Position numbers and translations under genes: made by a program
Source of the DNA: JABDBE01 sp049585795
GTDB taxonomy: Bacteria > Acidobacteriota > Terriglobia > Terriglobales > Acidobacteriaceae
DNA: 64,000 nucleotides
Assembly: GCA_049585795.1 (NCBI GenBank)
Contig: JBAVAQ010000024.1
Location: 62,001-126,000, forward strand
Direction: 5' to 3'
Notes under the pieces: model-generated
Told to the model about the DNA's origin: nothing
Databases searched by the model: none
What the model saw: the letters and a program-made list of their open reading frames with translations, nothing else
Part shown: one piece after another, positions 17,973-25,282 of the stretch
Layout of the letters: every line of letters begins with the position of its first letter
Position numbering within the stretch: position 1 is the first letter of the stretch

Positions 17973-19283
17973 TCAGGACGGGGGCGCGTGTCCTAGTTCA
18001 TCCGCCTCCAGCGTCCTGTACTCGATTCGTGGGTTATGGACGTGCCCGCATTTAGCATAGATGGCCTTTGTACTATGCCGAAAATATATCCTCACCTTTG
18101 GCCCCTTTGCCAGAATCTCACTGGTCGTCATCAGAGGCAGCAGGGGATTGTGTTTGATGGGCTTGCCGCACCAGCAGGTTATAGGAACCGCGTGTTCTGC
18201 GCCACCTTCGCACATCTCGACTAGGGCAGGCTCCCCGCTTGCTTCGTCTTTGGCGTGCTCGGCTCTCCATTTTTCCTCGCGAGCATCGAAGCCTCGGAAG
18301 AGTCCATAAGTCAACGAAGTGTCAAAGTCAGCAAAGGCTGTCATCCAGGCGACGAGATTTTCCTTTGTGACATGAACGTGGTAGTCCGCGAATCCACTAA
18401 AGGCTAGATGCAGTCCGATTAGCTGGTCGTCATCATCCTTTCCATCAAACATCTTGCATCGGATGGTAGCGTCCGCGCCGGCAATTGCTTGCCACTGTGC
18501 GTTGAGGCTCGGCCAAGCTGGCAGCTTAGGGCCTTGATAAATGACATAGAACTTGGTGCCCTGGCCAAGCGCGTGCAAGAGCTTCCAGCCGCTTTCAGAC
18601 TTAGGACGATCGCCGTCGATCCCCTCTGTAAACTGTTTCAACTTCTCAATCCCTACCGCGCGCTGGGCCTGTATGACTACGGGATCACTGGATGGAGCGT
18701 CCGCAATGGTTAAGGTCAGGACGTGGAACGCGGATCGCATGAGATGCTGGAACAGGTAAGGGTAGTCATGTCGGAACCTACGGACGCGGGCCTTGGGCGT
18801 GGCGCAAGGAGCGCACAGAAATGGCATGTCGCAGGCGGTCGAAGTGATATAGGTATCGTGCCACTCGCCTGTGGATTCATCAATGCACACTCCATGGATC
18901 TTCTGAAGGAGGTTGCAAGCGAGGAAGGAGTTAGCCTTGGCTGCATCTCCAACGGCTAGGAGCGCGTTGGCGATTCGTAGGCGATCGGGAGAGAGCGATT
19001 GCTCGATCTCAGGCTTGACGCGGAGCTTGCCGACGTCGTCGTAGCAGAGGCCATGCTGGAGCTTCTTCTTGCGGTCGTAGGCATCGCCGTCAGGGTTCTC
19101 GTGCAGGACTTCTGAGGTGAGACGCGGGTCGTCCAAACTGATTTCAGCGGGGAAGTCCTTGTTGACAGAGGCTTGCAGATGCACTCGCGGAGACTCGTTG
19201 GCAATTTGCGCGAATGTTAGCGGTGTGGACATCTCATTGCGGTTGACTGTGTCAGGCGACGTTGTTACATTGTGGATGGACAT
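17973..19283 (-). CDS. Putative replication-initiator-like protein
   Basis: Start at ATG 19283 behind GGAG; the frame upstream of it is intergenic. About 436 residues. The middle contains a Cys motif followed by basic residues (CDMPFLCAPCATPKARVRR), then FHVLTLTIAD, then a DYHVHVTKEN block. The order Cys-rich motif, TLT strand, HxH is reminiscent of rolling-circle Rep proteins, although the canonical HUH and the catalytic tyrosine are not certain. A second Cys cluster (CWCGKP ... KCGH) lies near the C-terminus. The gene is next to the Xis-like gene and near the integrase, a usual place for a replication gene in integrative elements. The assignment is tentative. Confidence 0.45.
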   Translation of the reverse strand: MSIHNVTTSPDTVNRNEMSTPLTFAQIANESPRVHLQASVNKDFPAEISLDDPRLTSEVLHENPDGDAYDRKKKLQHGLCYDDVGKLRVKPEIEQSLSPDRLRIANALLAVGDAAKANSFLACNLLQKIHGVCIDESTGEWHDTYITSTACDMPFLCAPCATPKARVRRFRHDYPYLFQHLMRSAFHVLTLTIADAPSSDPVVIQAQRAVGIEKLKQFTEGIDGDRPKSESGWKLLHALGQGTKFYVIYQGPKLPAWPSLNAQWQAIAGADATIRCKMFDGKDDDDQLIGLHLAFSGFADYHVHVTKENLVAWMTAFADFDTSLTYGLFRGFDAREEKWRAEHAKDEASGEPALVEMCEGGAEHAVPITCWCGKPIKHNPLLPLMTTSEILAKGPKVRIYFRHSTKAIYAKCGHVHNPRIEYRTLEADELGHAPPS

Positions 19284-19336
19284 TTGAATTAGGCTCCATA
19301 AGCCCTGCTGGCGTTCTGATCGCCACCAGGGTTTTT

Positions 19337-19552
19337 CTATTGCCGTGCAAATTGTTGTTCCGAGGACGGTTTCGGCTCGACGGTATTGGCAGCCAAGTAG
19401 GCCTCGATGTCGCACCGTCGATAGCGCACCATTTTCCCCAACTTCAGGAATCGGGGCCCTCTACCCTCGCGGCGAGTACGTCTCTGCCAGGAAACGGAAA
19501 GACCGTAGCGGCTCCACAATTGGTTTTCGGTCAGTAGCTCTTGGTCAAGCAT
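19337..19552 (-). CDS. AlpA/excisionase-like HTH protein
   Basis: 71 residues with a good ribosome-binding site (GGAGG). LLTENQLWSRYGLSVSWQRRTRREGRGPRFLKLGKMVRYRRCDIEAYL matches the MerR-like winged HTH_17 seen in AlpA and excisionases: a helix-turn-helix, then 'P.F.K.G..VRYR..DIE.YL'. It probably binds the attachment region to direct excision, or regulates the integrase. It lies ~50 bp upstream of the Rep-like gene on the same strand and may share its transcript. Confidence 0.85.
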   Translation of the reverse strand: MLDQELLTENQLWSRYGLSVSWQRRTRREGRGPRFLKLGKMVRYRRCDIEAYLAANTVEPKPSSEQQFARQ

Positions 19553-19681
19553 TCGTCAGCCTCCGAATGAACTGTGGCTAACTTAGCCGCACTGCAGCAC
19601 TAGGTCGAGGCAGGAATTCACTTTTCTTTGTCAAAATTCTTCCCAAGAAGTGGGTGGAGGTGTCCGGCCCGTGGCCAGAGG

Positions 19682-20443
19682 TCAACGGGTCAACGTTAGG
19701 GTTTTGTTGGGGATTGGAGCGTCCCGGTCGTTTGAACGAAGATACCTTTTCCGAACAACGGAATCAGGCCACGGATTGTTTGTCTTCAACTTCTTGAGGT
19801 ATTCGACGTCTATGGTGATGGGCTCCCCGATCGCCCTAAACGCCGCATCCAAAAGTGTAGCAATCTCGCCGTAACGAGCTTTCTGAGTTGAGGTTCTAAC
19901 CAGCTCTAACAGATCGAGGGTGCTCCAAGTTCGAGGCGCAACGGGGAGGGGACGCCCCATTTTCCGGCGACGAAGACCCTTAGGATGAAAATACTCAAGT
20001 CGAGCTCGTAGGTAGTCAGCATAGAAGCGGAGCACGTTGGCGATGGTGCTGAAGTAGTAGGCCGTTTCTTCTGACGAGCCACCAGTTACGATTGAATCGA
20101 GTGGTGCCGGGAGACCTGCGGGAGTCCTCACCGCCTTGGCCAATTTAGGCAAGAAACCGAGGTCCAGCGTGGCACTTTTGTTCACTTTCTCAATATCGCC
20201 AGCCAAGCTAACGATACGACTGGGCAATGCGCGTACCGTGCGTTCGTCCATCCCAGCAACCAAAGGTTCTTTTTTGCTCGAAGCATGGGGAATCCAGAGC
20301 ACCAGTGACAGCAACCTGTCACGAGGCACTCCCAGCCGGGTCAGTTTTTCAAATGCCGCCCTCTCAAGTTCGCCGTCTAACAGCGTCTCTTCTGTTAGGC
20401 CTTGATTTTGAGGTGATCTCTCTCCTTTACGCCGCTCGGTCAT
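19682..20443 (-). CDS. Hypothetical protein of the integrative element
   Basis: 253 residues from ATG 20443, which sits 5 bp after GGGAGG; the GTG six bases upstream is less well placed. The protein is mainly helical, with basic patches (LRRRKMGRPLPVAP, VVRKRYLRS). No recognised domain. It is transcribed towards the Xis/Rep genes, and its promoter region faces the palindrome at 20598. Confidence 0.65.
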   Translation of the reverse strand: MTERRKGERSPQNQGLTEETLLDGELERAAFEKLTRLGVPRDRLLSLVLWIPHASSKKEPLVAGMDERTVRALPSRIVSLAGDIEKVNKSATLDLGFLPKLAKAVRTPAGLPAPLDSIVTGGSSEETAYYFSTIANVLRFYADYLRARLEYFHPKGLRRRKMGRPLPVAPRTWSTLDLLELVRTSTQKARYGEIATLLDAAFRAIGEPITIDVEYLKKLKTNNPWPDSVVRKRYLRSNDRDAPIPNKTLTLTR

Positions 20444-20597
20444 GCCCACCTCCCGCGTGGCATCCCGTTTCTTGAAGCATCGGCAGGCGGGCCGGGATGC
20501 GCCCGCCGTTCGCTGCGTCCAGCTAGCCGACTCAGATTTGAGTGTAACGCGGCAATTCTGCTAGTCAAGCAAGCGACAGATAATTTATCTTGCATAT

Positions 20598-20613
20598 AAC
20601 CTAACGTTAGGTT
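20598..20613. promoter_or_regulatory. Perfect 16-bp palindrome, candidate operator
   Basis: AACCTAACGTTAGGTT is a perfect palindrome located 12 bp upstream of the ATG of the 53-residue ORF that precedes the integrase, in the divergent gap with the minus-strand gene at 20443. It has the size and symmetry of a dimeric repressor site. The nearby XRE or Xis-like proteins are candidates for binding it. Confidence 0.6.
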
Positions 20614-20625
20614 TATGATAATGAC

Positions 20626-20787
20626 ATGACGGGCGTGAGCAAAGCGGCGAGCGTGATGGGGCGCAAGAGCGCGAAGGTACGACAAGAGAAGTGGGGCAAG
20701 AAAGAATTCGTCCGCCGGATGCAGGAGTGGGGCAAACTGGGCGGCAGACCCAAGGGAAGCGGCAAGAAAACAAAGAAAGCGAGGTGA
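20626..20787 (+). CDS. Small basic protein upstream of integrase
   Basis: 53 residues, too short for automatic ORF calling: TGVSKAASVMGRKSAKVRQ, then EKWGKKEFVRRMQEWGKLGGRPKGSGKK. The C-terminus carries the basic GGRPKGSGKKTKKAR tail. Its final codons (GAGGTGA) double as the ribosome-binding site of the integrase gene that starts 5 bp later, so the two are translationally linked. A DNA-binding accessory role, for instance in recombination directionality, is an inference. Confidence 0.65.
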   Translation: MTGVSKAASVMGRKSAKVRQEKWGKKEFVRRMQEWGKLGGRPKGSGKKTKKAR

Positions 20788-20791
20788 AATT

Positions 20792-21889
20792 GTGAGTATC
20801 TATAAACGTGGTGGCATGTACTGGTACAAGTTCCAATGGAAGGGCGCGCTGGTTCGAGAATCCACGAAGCAGGGCAATGACAAAGTTGCCCGGCAGATGG
20901 AGGCCGCACACCGCACTTCATTGGCGAAAGGCGAGGTCGGCATTCGGGATAAGAAAACGGTGCCCATGTTAGTCGAATTCTGTCAGAAGCGATTCGAACC
21001 ATGGATCGAATCAACGACCGCTAGAAAGACTTGGCTCGATTTTTATCGGGTTGGCCTGCGAGCGATCAAAGGGTACCGCCCACTAGCCAGCCTGCGACTC
21101 GACGAGATCACCAGCGAGATGGCCGTGGCTTTCGCGGGATATCGCCAAGCCCAGGGACTGCAGGTCAGCAGTGTGAATAGCTCGCTCCGAGTGCTCCGAC
21201 GGGTCCTGCGGATTGCCTCCGAGTGGGGCGAAATGGGGGCCGTTCCCAAAATCAAAATGTTCCCCGGCGAGCGGCATCGCGAAAGGGTTGTGAGTCCCGA
21301 GGAGGAGGGACGGTATCTTGCAGCAGCGCGTGAGCCGTTGGCTTCCATCGGAGCGGTCCTAGTGGATAGCGGCCTGCGCCCGGAGGAATGCTATAGGCTT
21401 GTGTGGGAATCCGTAACGTGGAGCAATGGTCGCAACGGTACGCTTCTTGTTACACACGGCAAGACGAAGGCGGCTAGACGGGTCATTCCGATGACGCCGA
21501 GAGTGCGTTCTGTACTTGAGAAACGCTGGGAGTCCGCTGGAAAGCCACTGGAGGGTTGGATCTGGCCTGCGCCTACGCAGAGTGGCCATGTCGAGCCGTC
21601 TAGCTTGAAAAAGCAGCACCGCAGGGCTCTTCGCATCGCCGGTGTTCGGGAGTTCGTGCTATACAGCCTCAGGCATACTTTCCTGACACGCCTAGGCGAA
21701 TCTGGCTGCGACGCCTGGACGCTCGCGAGGATTGCTGGCCACAGCTCAATCACGATCTCAGCTAGGTACGTTCACCCTTCGGAGGATGCAGTCCTCGCTG
21801 CTGTCGAAAGGCTGGGTGGGCACAAAAGTGGGCACAGTCAAAATCATGATGACCTTGTAACGAGCGACGGAAAGGAGCTATCCGCATGA
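20792..21889 (+). CDS. int: Tyrosine site-specific integrase
   Basis: 365 residues with an N-terminal SAM-like core-binding region and a C-terminal catalytic domain. Visible catalytic residues are Arg196 (DSGLRPEE), Lys224 (HGKTKA), Arg294 (YSLRHTF), His317 (AGHSS) and the nucleophile Tyr326 (SARYVHP). The box II histidine is Tyr291 here, a tolerated variant. GTG start, with GAGGTGA just upstream. It ends 14 bp before the right attachment site in tRNA-Pro and presumably catalyses integration and excision of the 13 kb element. Confidence 0.95.
   Translation: MSIYKRGGMYWYKFQWKGALVRESTKQGNDKVARQMEAAHRTSLAKGEVGIRDKKTVPMLVEFCQKRFEPWIESTTARKTWLDFYRVGLRAIKGYRPLASLRLDEITSEMAVAFAGYRQAQGLQVSSVNSSLRVLRRVLRIASEWGEMGAVPKIKMFPGERHRERVVSPEEEGRYLAAAREPLASIGAVLVDSGLRPEECYRLVWESVTWSNGRNGTLLVTHGKTKAARRVIPMTPRVRSVLEKRWESAGKPLEGWIWPAPTQSGHVEPSSLKKQHRRALRIAGVREFVLYSLRHTFLTRLGESGCDAWTLARIAGHSSITISARYVHPSEDAVLAAVERLGGHKSGHSQNHDDLVTSDGKELSA
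21815..21838 (+). repeat. Candidate integrase arm-type site (right), inside int 3' end
   Basis: Near-identical (23/24) to 9021-9044 and in the same orientation, 66 bp from attR. It contains the doubled TGGGCACA 11-bp-spaced motif. In the circular form, the two copies would flank the core site on opposite sides. Confidence 0.5.
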
Positions 21890-21903
21890 TGCAACTAGAG
21901 AAG

Positions 21904-21950
21904 ATTGGTCGGGGCGATAGGATTTGAACCTACGACCCCCTGCGCCCAAG
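21904..21950 (-). repeat. attR core within tRNA-Pro
   Basis: 47 bp identical to 8845-8891. It covers the tRNA 3' half from the anticodon loop to CCA, a standard crossover region for tyrosine integrases. Confidence 0.92.
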
Positions 21951-21982
21951 GCAGGTGCGCTACCAGGCTGCGCTACGCCCCG
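21906..21982 (-). tRNA. tRNA-Pro (GGG anticodon)
   Basis: On the minus strand the acceptor CGGGGCG pairs with CGCCCCG. The D-arm and GTTCAAATC T-loop are normal, the anticodon loop reads TTGGGCG (anticodon GGG), and an encoded CCA lies at 21906-21908. A TATAAT -10 on the minus strand (plus 21992-21997) precedes it by about 10 bp. This is the functional gene restored after island integration. Confidence 0.96.
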
Positions 21983-22045
21983 ACATTATCGATTATAGCC
22001 GACCGCTTCTGATCAGTGGTCACTCACGCAGCGCGCTTCCAGAGG

Positions 22046-22051
22046 TATAAT
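22046..22051 (+). promoter_or_regulatory. -10 element of a probable leaderless gene
   Basis: TATAAT lies 11 bp before the ATG at 22063, so the transcript would start only a few bases upstream of the start codon. No Shine-Dalgarno sequence is seen. Confidence 0.5.
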
Positions 22052-22062
22052 TTGGGGTTGAC

Positions 22063-22608
22063 ATGCAAAACCCCCGTTATGCCCTGGTGGCCTATGTGAG
22101 GAACGCCGTCGGGGAGTTTGTTGAGAACCTCCGAAAGGAACTGCATCCCGATCTGCCTCATCTGCCGGCTCATGTGACCATCCTTCCTCCCCGGCGATTA
22201 CGCGGCGGGGAACTGTCAGCCTTGGAGACGCTCGAAGATATCTGCAGCCAAGCTGAGCCTTTCGAGGTTGTCCTTGGAGATGTTGAAACTTTTATTCCAG
22301 TCACTCCCACGGTGTTCATTCGGGTAGCCAGCGGCGCCAACCGCATGCACGAGTTGCACGATCGATTGAATACCGCCGCGTTCGCCTTCACGGAGGAGTG
22401 GCCTTACATGCCGCATCTCACAATAGTGAAGGTCGGCACTGAAGAGCTAGCGCAGAAGGCCTACATTTTTGCCCGCGACCGTTGGGCGTTGTTTGAGGGC
22501 CGGCGCCATATCGCGTTAAGTGAGTTGACATTCGTTCGCGAACAGGAACAGAACTGTTGGGTGGACCTGGCAGGAATCCCACTCGGCCGCAGCTTGGTCA
22601 AACCTTAG
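22063..22608 (+). CDS. 2H phosphoesterase (2'-5' RNA ligase-like)
   Basis: 181 residues with both HxTx motifs of the 2H superfamily: HVTILPP near residue 34 and HLTIVKV near residue 119. These form the two-histidine active site that acts on cyclic phosphodiesters or 2'-5' RNA linkages (LigT/YjcG-like). The exact substrate is unknown. It lies outside the integrated element. The promoter is so close to the ATG that translation may be leaderless. Confidence 0.88.
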   Translation: MQNPRYALVAYVRNAVGEFVENLRKELHPDLPHLPAHVTILPPRRLRGGELSALETLEDICSQAEPFEVVLGDVETFIPVTPTVFIRVASGANRMHELHDRLNTAAFAFTEEWPYMPHLTIVKVGTEELAQKAYIFARDRWALFEGRRHIALSELTFVREQEQNCWVDLAGIPLGRSLVKP

Positions 22609-22831
22609 AAGATTTAAACGTTAGAAGATTCAAACCGCAGGCAACCGCTCCAACATGACCTTTCGATTGTCCAAATTCCTGCTCCCGCCAGTAGGGCATG
22701 TCCTCAAGTACAAATCCCTCCCGTGCGTTGCCAAGTGCTGAAGGCGAGCGTAAACAAGAGCTTGGAGTCGCTGCGCAAGCCGCCTCGGGCACCTTCCCCC
22801 AGCGAGTTCAGAGTGGGTTTCGGGAGGTTTC

Positions 22832-24100
22832 ATGCAGATTGGGGTCTACGGAGCAGGGTACCTAGGTACAGTCGTTTCCGCCTGTCTGGCGGACTTCGGT
22901 ACCCCCGTCAGCTGCTGCCATCCCGATAGCTCGCAAATGGTTGCCATGGCCCAGGGCAGCGTGCCCTTTCACGAAAAGAACCTTACGGAAGTAATCAAAC
23001 GTAACGTGCGCTCCGGGCGGTTGGCGTATTCGACCGACATCGAATCCTTCGCCCGCAAGGCGCAGGTTATCTTTCTGGCGGAAGACAGTCCGCAGCATTT
23101 GACCGATCTGGCGATTCGCATCGCGCGGGCCGCGACCAAGCCTCCGATCTTGTCTCTGGTCACACCGGTTCCGGTCGGAACTGCATCCGTGATCGTGCAA
23201 CGCATTACCGAGGCCGGCTTGCGGGCCACCATTGTTTCGCAGCCCATGTTTTTTACCCCGGGATGCGCGATTGAAGATTTCAATTGGCCGGACCGCATCA
23301 TTCTGGGAACCGATTCCAACGACGCCGTTCTGGCGCTTAAACAGATATTCCATTCGCTGGTCATGCGCGGGGTTCCCGTCATCGTGACTAATCACGAGAC
23401 GGCGGAACTGGTACGCGAATCCGCGACCGCTTTCGTCGCCACCAAGATTTCCTTCATTAATGAGCTGGCGAGCTTGTGTGAACGCGTGAATGCGGATGCC
23501 GTCAGCCTCTCGCTGGCTTTAGGTTTGGACAAGAAAATCGCTCCCCGGTGTTTGCAGCCCGGAGCGGGCATGGGCGGCTTGTTTGCGGAATCCGATATGG
23601 ATTCGCTGGCCGACCTGGCCCAGCGCAACGGAGTAGCTCTCAAGGTCCTGAGCGCGGCGCGCGAAGTGAATCACGGTCTCGCCGACCAAGTGATCGAAAA
23701 GATTTCAAAGTGCGTTCAGTCGGTGCAGAACAAGGACGTCGGAATTCTGGGCCTGGCATTCAAGCCCAACACCAATTCGGTTGCCGGCTCGTCGTCAGTG
23801 CGGCTGGCCAAGAATCTGATTGCCCAGGGCGCCCGGGTGCGAGCCTACGATCCTGTCGCTCTCCCGGACGCACGCCTCGAGCTGAACGGCTCGGTTCATT
23901 ACTGCGAATCGCCTTATGCAGCGGCTGAAGGCGTGGATGCCTTAGTAGTCGGCACCGGCTGGCCGGAATTTCGCGGGCTCGACTTCACCCGCATCAAGCA
24001 AATGCTTCGCCGTCCCCTCATCGTCGATACGAAGAACCTGCTCGACTCCGTCCGCCTACGTGCCATGGGATTCGAATACGTCGGCGTAGGCCGCGGCTAG
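22832..24100 (+). CDS. UDP-glucose/GDP-mannose dehydrogenase homologue lacking catalytic residues
   Basis: 422 residues, normal for the family, with RBS GGAGG. The N-terminal Rossmann motif GAGYLG (residues 7-12), the central dimerisation helices and the C-terminal UDP-binding domain are present. The catalytic block normally written GFGGSCFPKD reads GMGGLFAESD, so the nucleophilic Cys is Phe251 and the Lys is missing. The Lys/Asn pair of 'ELIKYAANAFLATK' is Arg195/Thr199. 'SNPEFLREG' is SQPMFFTPG. It therefore probably does not oxidise a sugar nucleotide. It may be a regulatory or NAD-binding paralogue, or have another activity. Confidence 0.85.
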   Translation: MQIGVYGAGYLGTVVSACLADFGTPVSCCHPDSSQMVAMAQGSVPFHEKNLTEVIKRNVRSGRLAYSTDIESFARKAQVIFLAEDSPQHLTDLAIRIARAATKPPILSLVTPVPVGTASVIVQRITEAGLRATIVSQPMFFTPGCAIEDFNWPDRIILGTDSNDAVLALKQIFHSLVMRGVPVIVTNHETAELVRESATAFVATKISFINELASLCERVNADAVSLSLALGLDKKIAPRCLQPGAGMGGLFAESDMDSLADLAQRNGVALKVLSAAREVNHGLADQVIEKISKCVQSVQNKDVGILGLAFKPNTNSVAGSSSVRLAKNLIAQGARVRAYDPVALPDARLELNGSVHYCESPYAAAEGVDALVVGTGWPEFRGLDFTRIKQMLRRPLIVDTKNLLDSVRLRAMGFEYVGVGRG

Positions 24101-24133
24101 ACCCACGCCCTTTACGTGCTCCGCTGCTGCTCA

Positions 24134-24178
24134 CGTGGGGGCAGCCGCCCCCGGCTGTCCAGCCGAGCAAAGCTCGGC
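24134..24178 (+). repeat. Dispersed hairpin repeat (GGCTGTCCAGC family)
   Basis: Contains GGCTGTCCAGCCGAGC and the GCCGAG..CTCGGC hairpin. Related copies occur inside a coding sequence at 58522-58591 and, inverted, at 42644-42690. Confidence 0.7.
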
Positions 24179-24339
24179 AACAGAAAGCGCCGAGAGCACA
24201 GCCGCCGCAGGGACCATGGAGAACGAACGTCTCGCGACTCCACTCCACGCCCCGCCGTCATCCTTAGGGACGCAGTCCCGAAGGATCTCGCGCGGACAAC
24301 CGTGTCGCCCAAGCGCCAACGATGCTCCCTCCGAGTTGT

Positions 24340-24345
24340 TATAAT
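24340..24345 (+). promoter_or_regulatory. -10 element of tRNA-His
   Basis: TATAAT begins 17 bp before the first tRNA nucleotide. Confidence 0.6.
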
Positions 24346-24356
24346 CGGTCATAAGC

Positions 24357-24433
24357 GGTGGGAGTAGCTCAACTGGCAGAGCACCGGACTGTGGCTCCGG
24401 ACGTTGCGGGTTCGATTCCCGTCTCCCACCCCA
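24357..24433 (+). tRNA. tRNA-His (GTG anticodon)
   Basis: Acceptor GTGGGAG pairs with CTCCCAC. A G at -1 faces C73, the tRNA-His identity pair. The anticodon stem CCGGA/TCCGG holds the loop CTGTGGC (anticodon GTG). The T-loop is normal and CCA is encoded. Confidence 0.96.
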
Positions 24434-24573
24434 GAATTCAAAACACTAAAACTCCCAAGGCCGGCGGCGTGAGTTCCCACCTTTGCCAAAAACCGCAAAG
24501 GGGGCCAGCCACCCAACCCAGAATCCTTAGTCCCGGCAGATCACACTTGTGGGATGAATGGATCCGGACTCGC

Positions 24574-25263
24574 CTACGCTGCCACCTGGTGCGCGGCCGC
24601 TTGATCAGCGAACACCACCGCTTGATCCTGCCGTACCCGGCCGGCGGGAATCGACACATCGCCCTTGCGCAAGCGGGCGAGCATTTCGATCTTTTCGCTC
24701 CCGGTGACGAGCCACAGAATGCGGCGGGATCGATTGATCATCGGGTACGTGAGCGTCATTCGCCGCCGCCCTTGATAGACGCCGGTAAGCGCAACGTCTG
24801 CGTTCGTGACCTCGAGGACGCGATCTCCCGGAACCAGAGACGCCGTATGACCGTCCGGCCCAAGACCGAGATGGACCAGGTCGAGTACCGGTGGCGAACC
24901 CGCAATCTCCTGCAGGGTGGCGGCGTATCGCGCAACCGCAGCCTGCAGATCTGAAGCTTCAACCGGCATGGCAAGAATTTGTTCAGGACGCAATGGAGCC
25001 TGCAAGCTTTCACGAATGTGAGTAAGATTCCGGTCCGGGTCCCCCGCGGGCGCGATGCGCTCATCGACTTGCGTAACATAAACGCTCCGCCAGGGAACGT
25101 CCTCGCCGCTCAGCGCACGCAACATTGCCCATGGAGTGTGCCCACCGCTGACCGCCACGATGAAACGACCACGCGCGGCAACAACGGCGCGCGCTTCCGC
25201 CGCAATCAGTGCGGCAGCTTGCCGGGCTACGGCTTCGGCATCAGCAAATACTTCGACTTTCAT
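24574..25263 (-). CDS. pgl: 6-phosphogluconolactonase
   Basis: Hydrolyses 6-phosphogluconolactone to 6-phosphogluconate, step 2 of the oxidative pentose phosphate pathway. 229 residues, the usual DevB/SOL size. Diagnostic features are FIVAVSGGHTPWAML near the N-terminus, the QVDERIAP block, and LGLGPDGHTASLVPG with its catalytic His. It is the last gene of a five-gene minus-strand operon, 19 bp after gnd. Confidence 0.93.
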   Translation of the reverse strand: MKVEVFADAEAVARQAAALIAAEARAVVAARGRFIVAVSGGHTPWAMLRALSGEDVPWRSVYVTQVDERIAPAGDPDRNLTHIRESLQAPLRPEQILAMPVEASDLQAAVARYAATLQEIAGSPPVLDLVHLGLGPDGHTASLVPGDRVLEVTNADVALTGVYQGRRRMTLTYPMINRSRRILWLVTGSEKIEMLARLRKGDVSIPAGRVRQDQAVVFADQAAAHQVAA

Positions 25264-25282
25264 GACGGCCTCTCAATCTTCG

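Larger units (their letters stand above)
8845..21950. mobile_element. Integrative element inserted in tRNA-Pro
   Basis: About 13.1 kb bounded by the 47-bp direct repeats at 8845-8891 and 21904-21950. The tyrosine integrase gene abuts the right end and an AlpA/Xis-like gene is nearby. The tRNA gene at the right is rebuilt intact, with its 5' half from the chromosome and its 3' half from the element. No phage capsid, terminase, tail or conjugation genes are recognisable, so it is a non-phage genomic island or satellite-type integrative element. The cargo is mostly hypothetical or envelope proteins. Confidence 0.9.

Noticed and set aside
24358..24954. 198-codon frame starting in tRNA-His
   Set aside because: Begins inside the tRNA and runs antisense to pgl.
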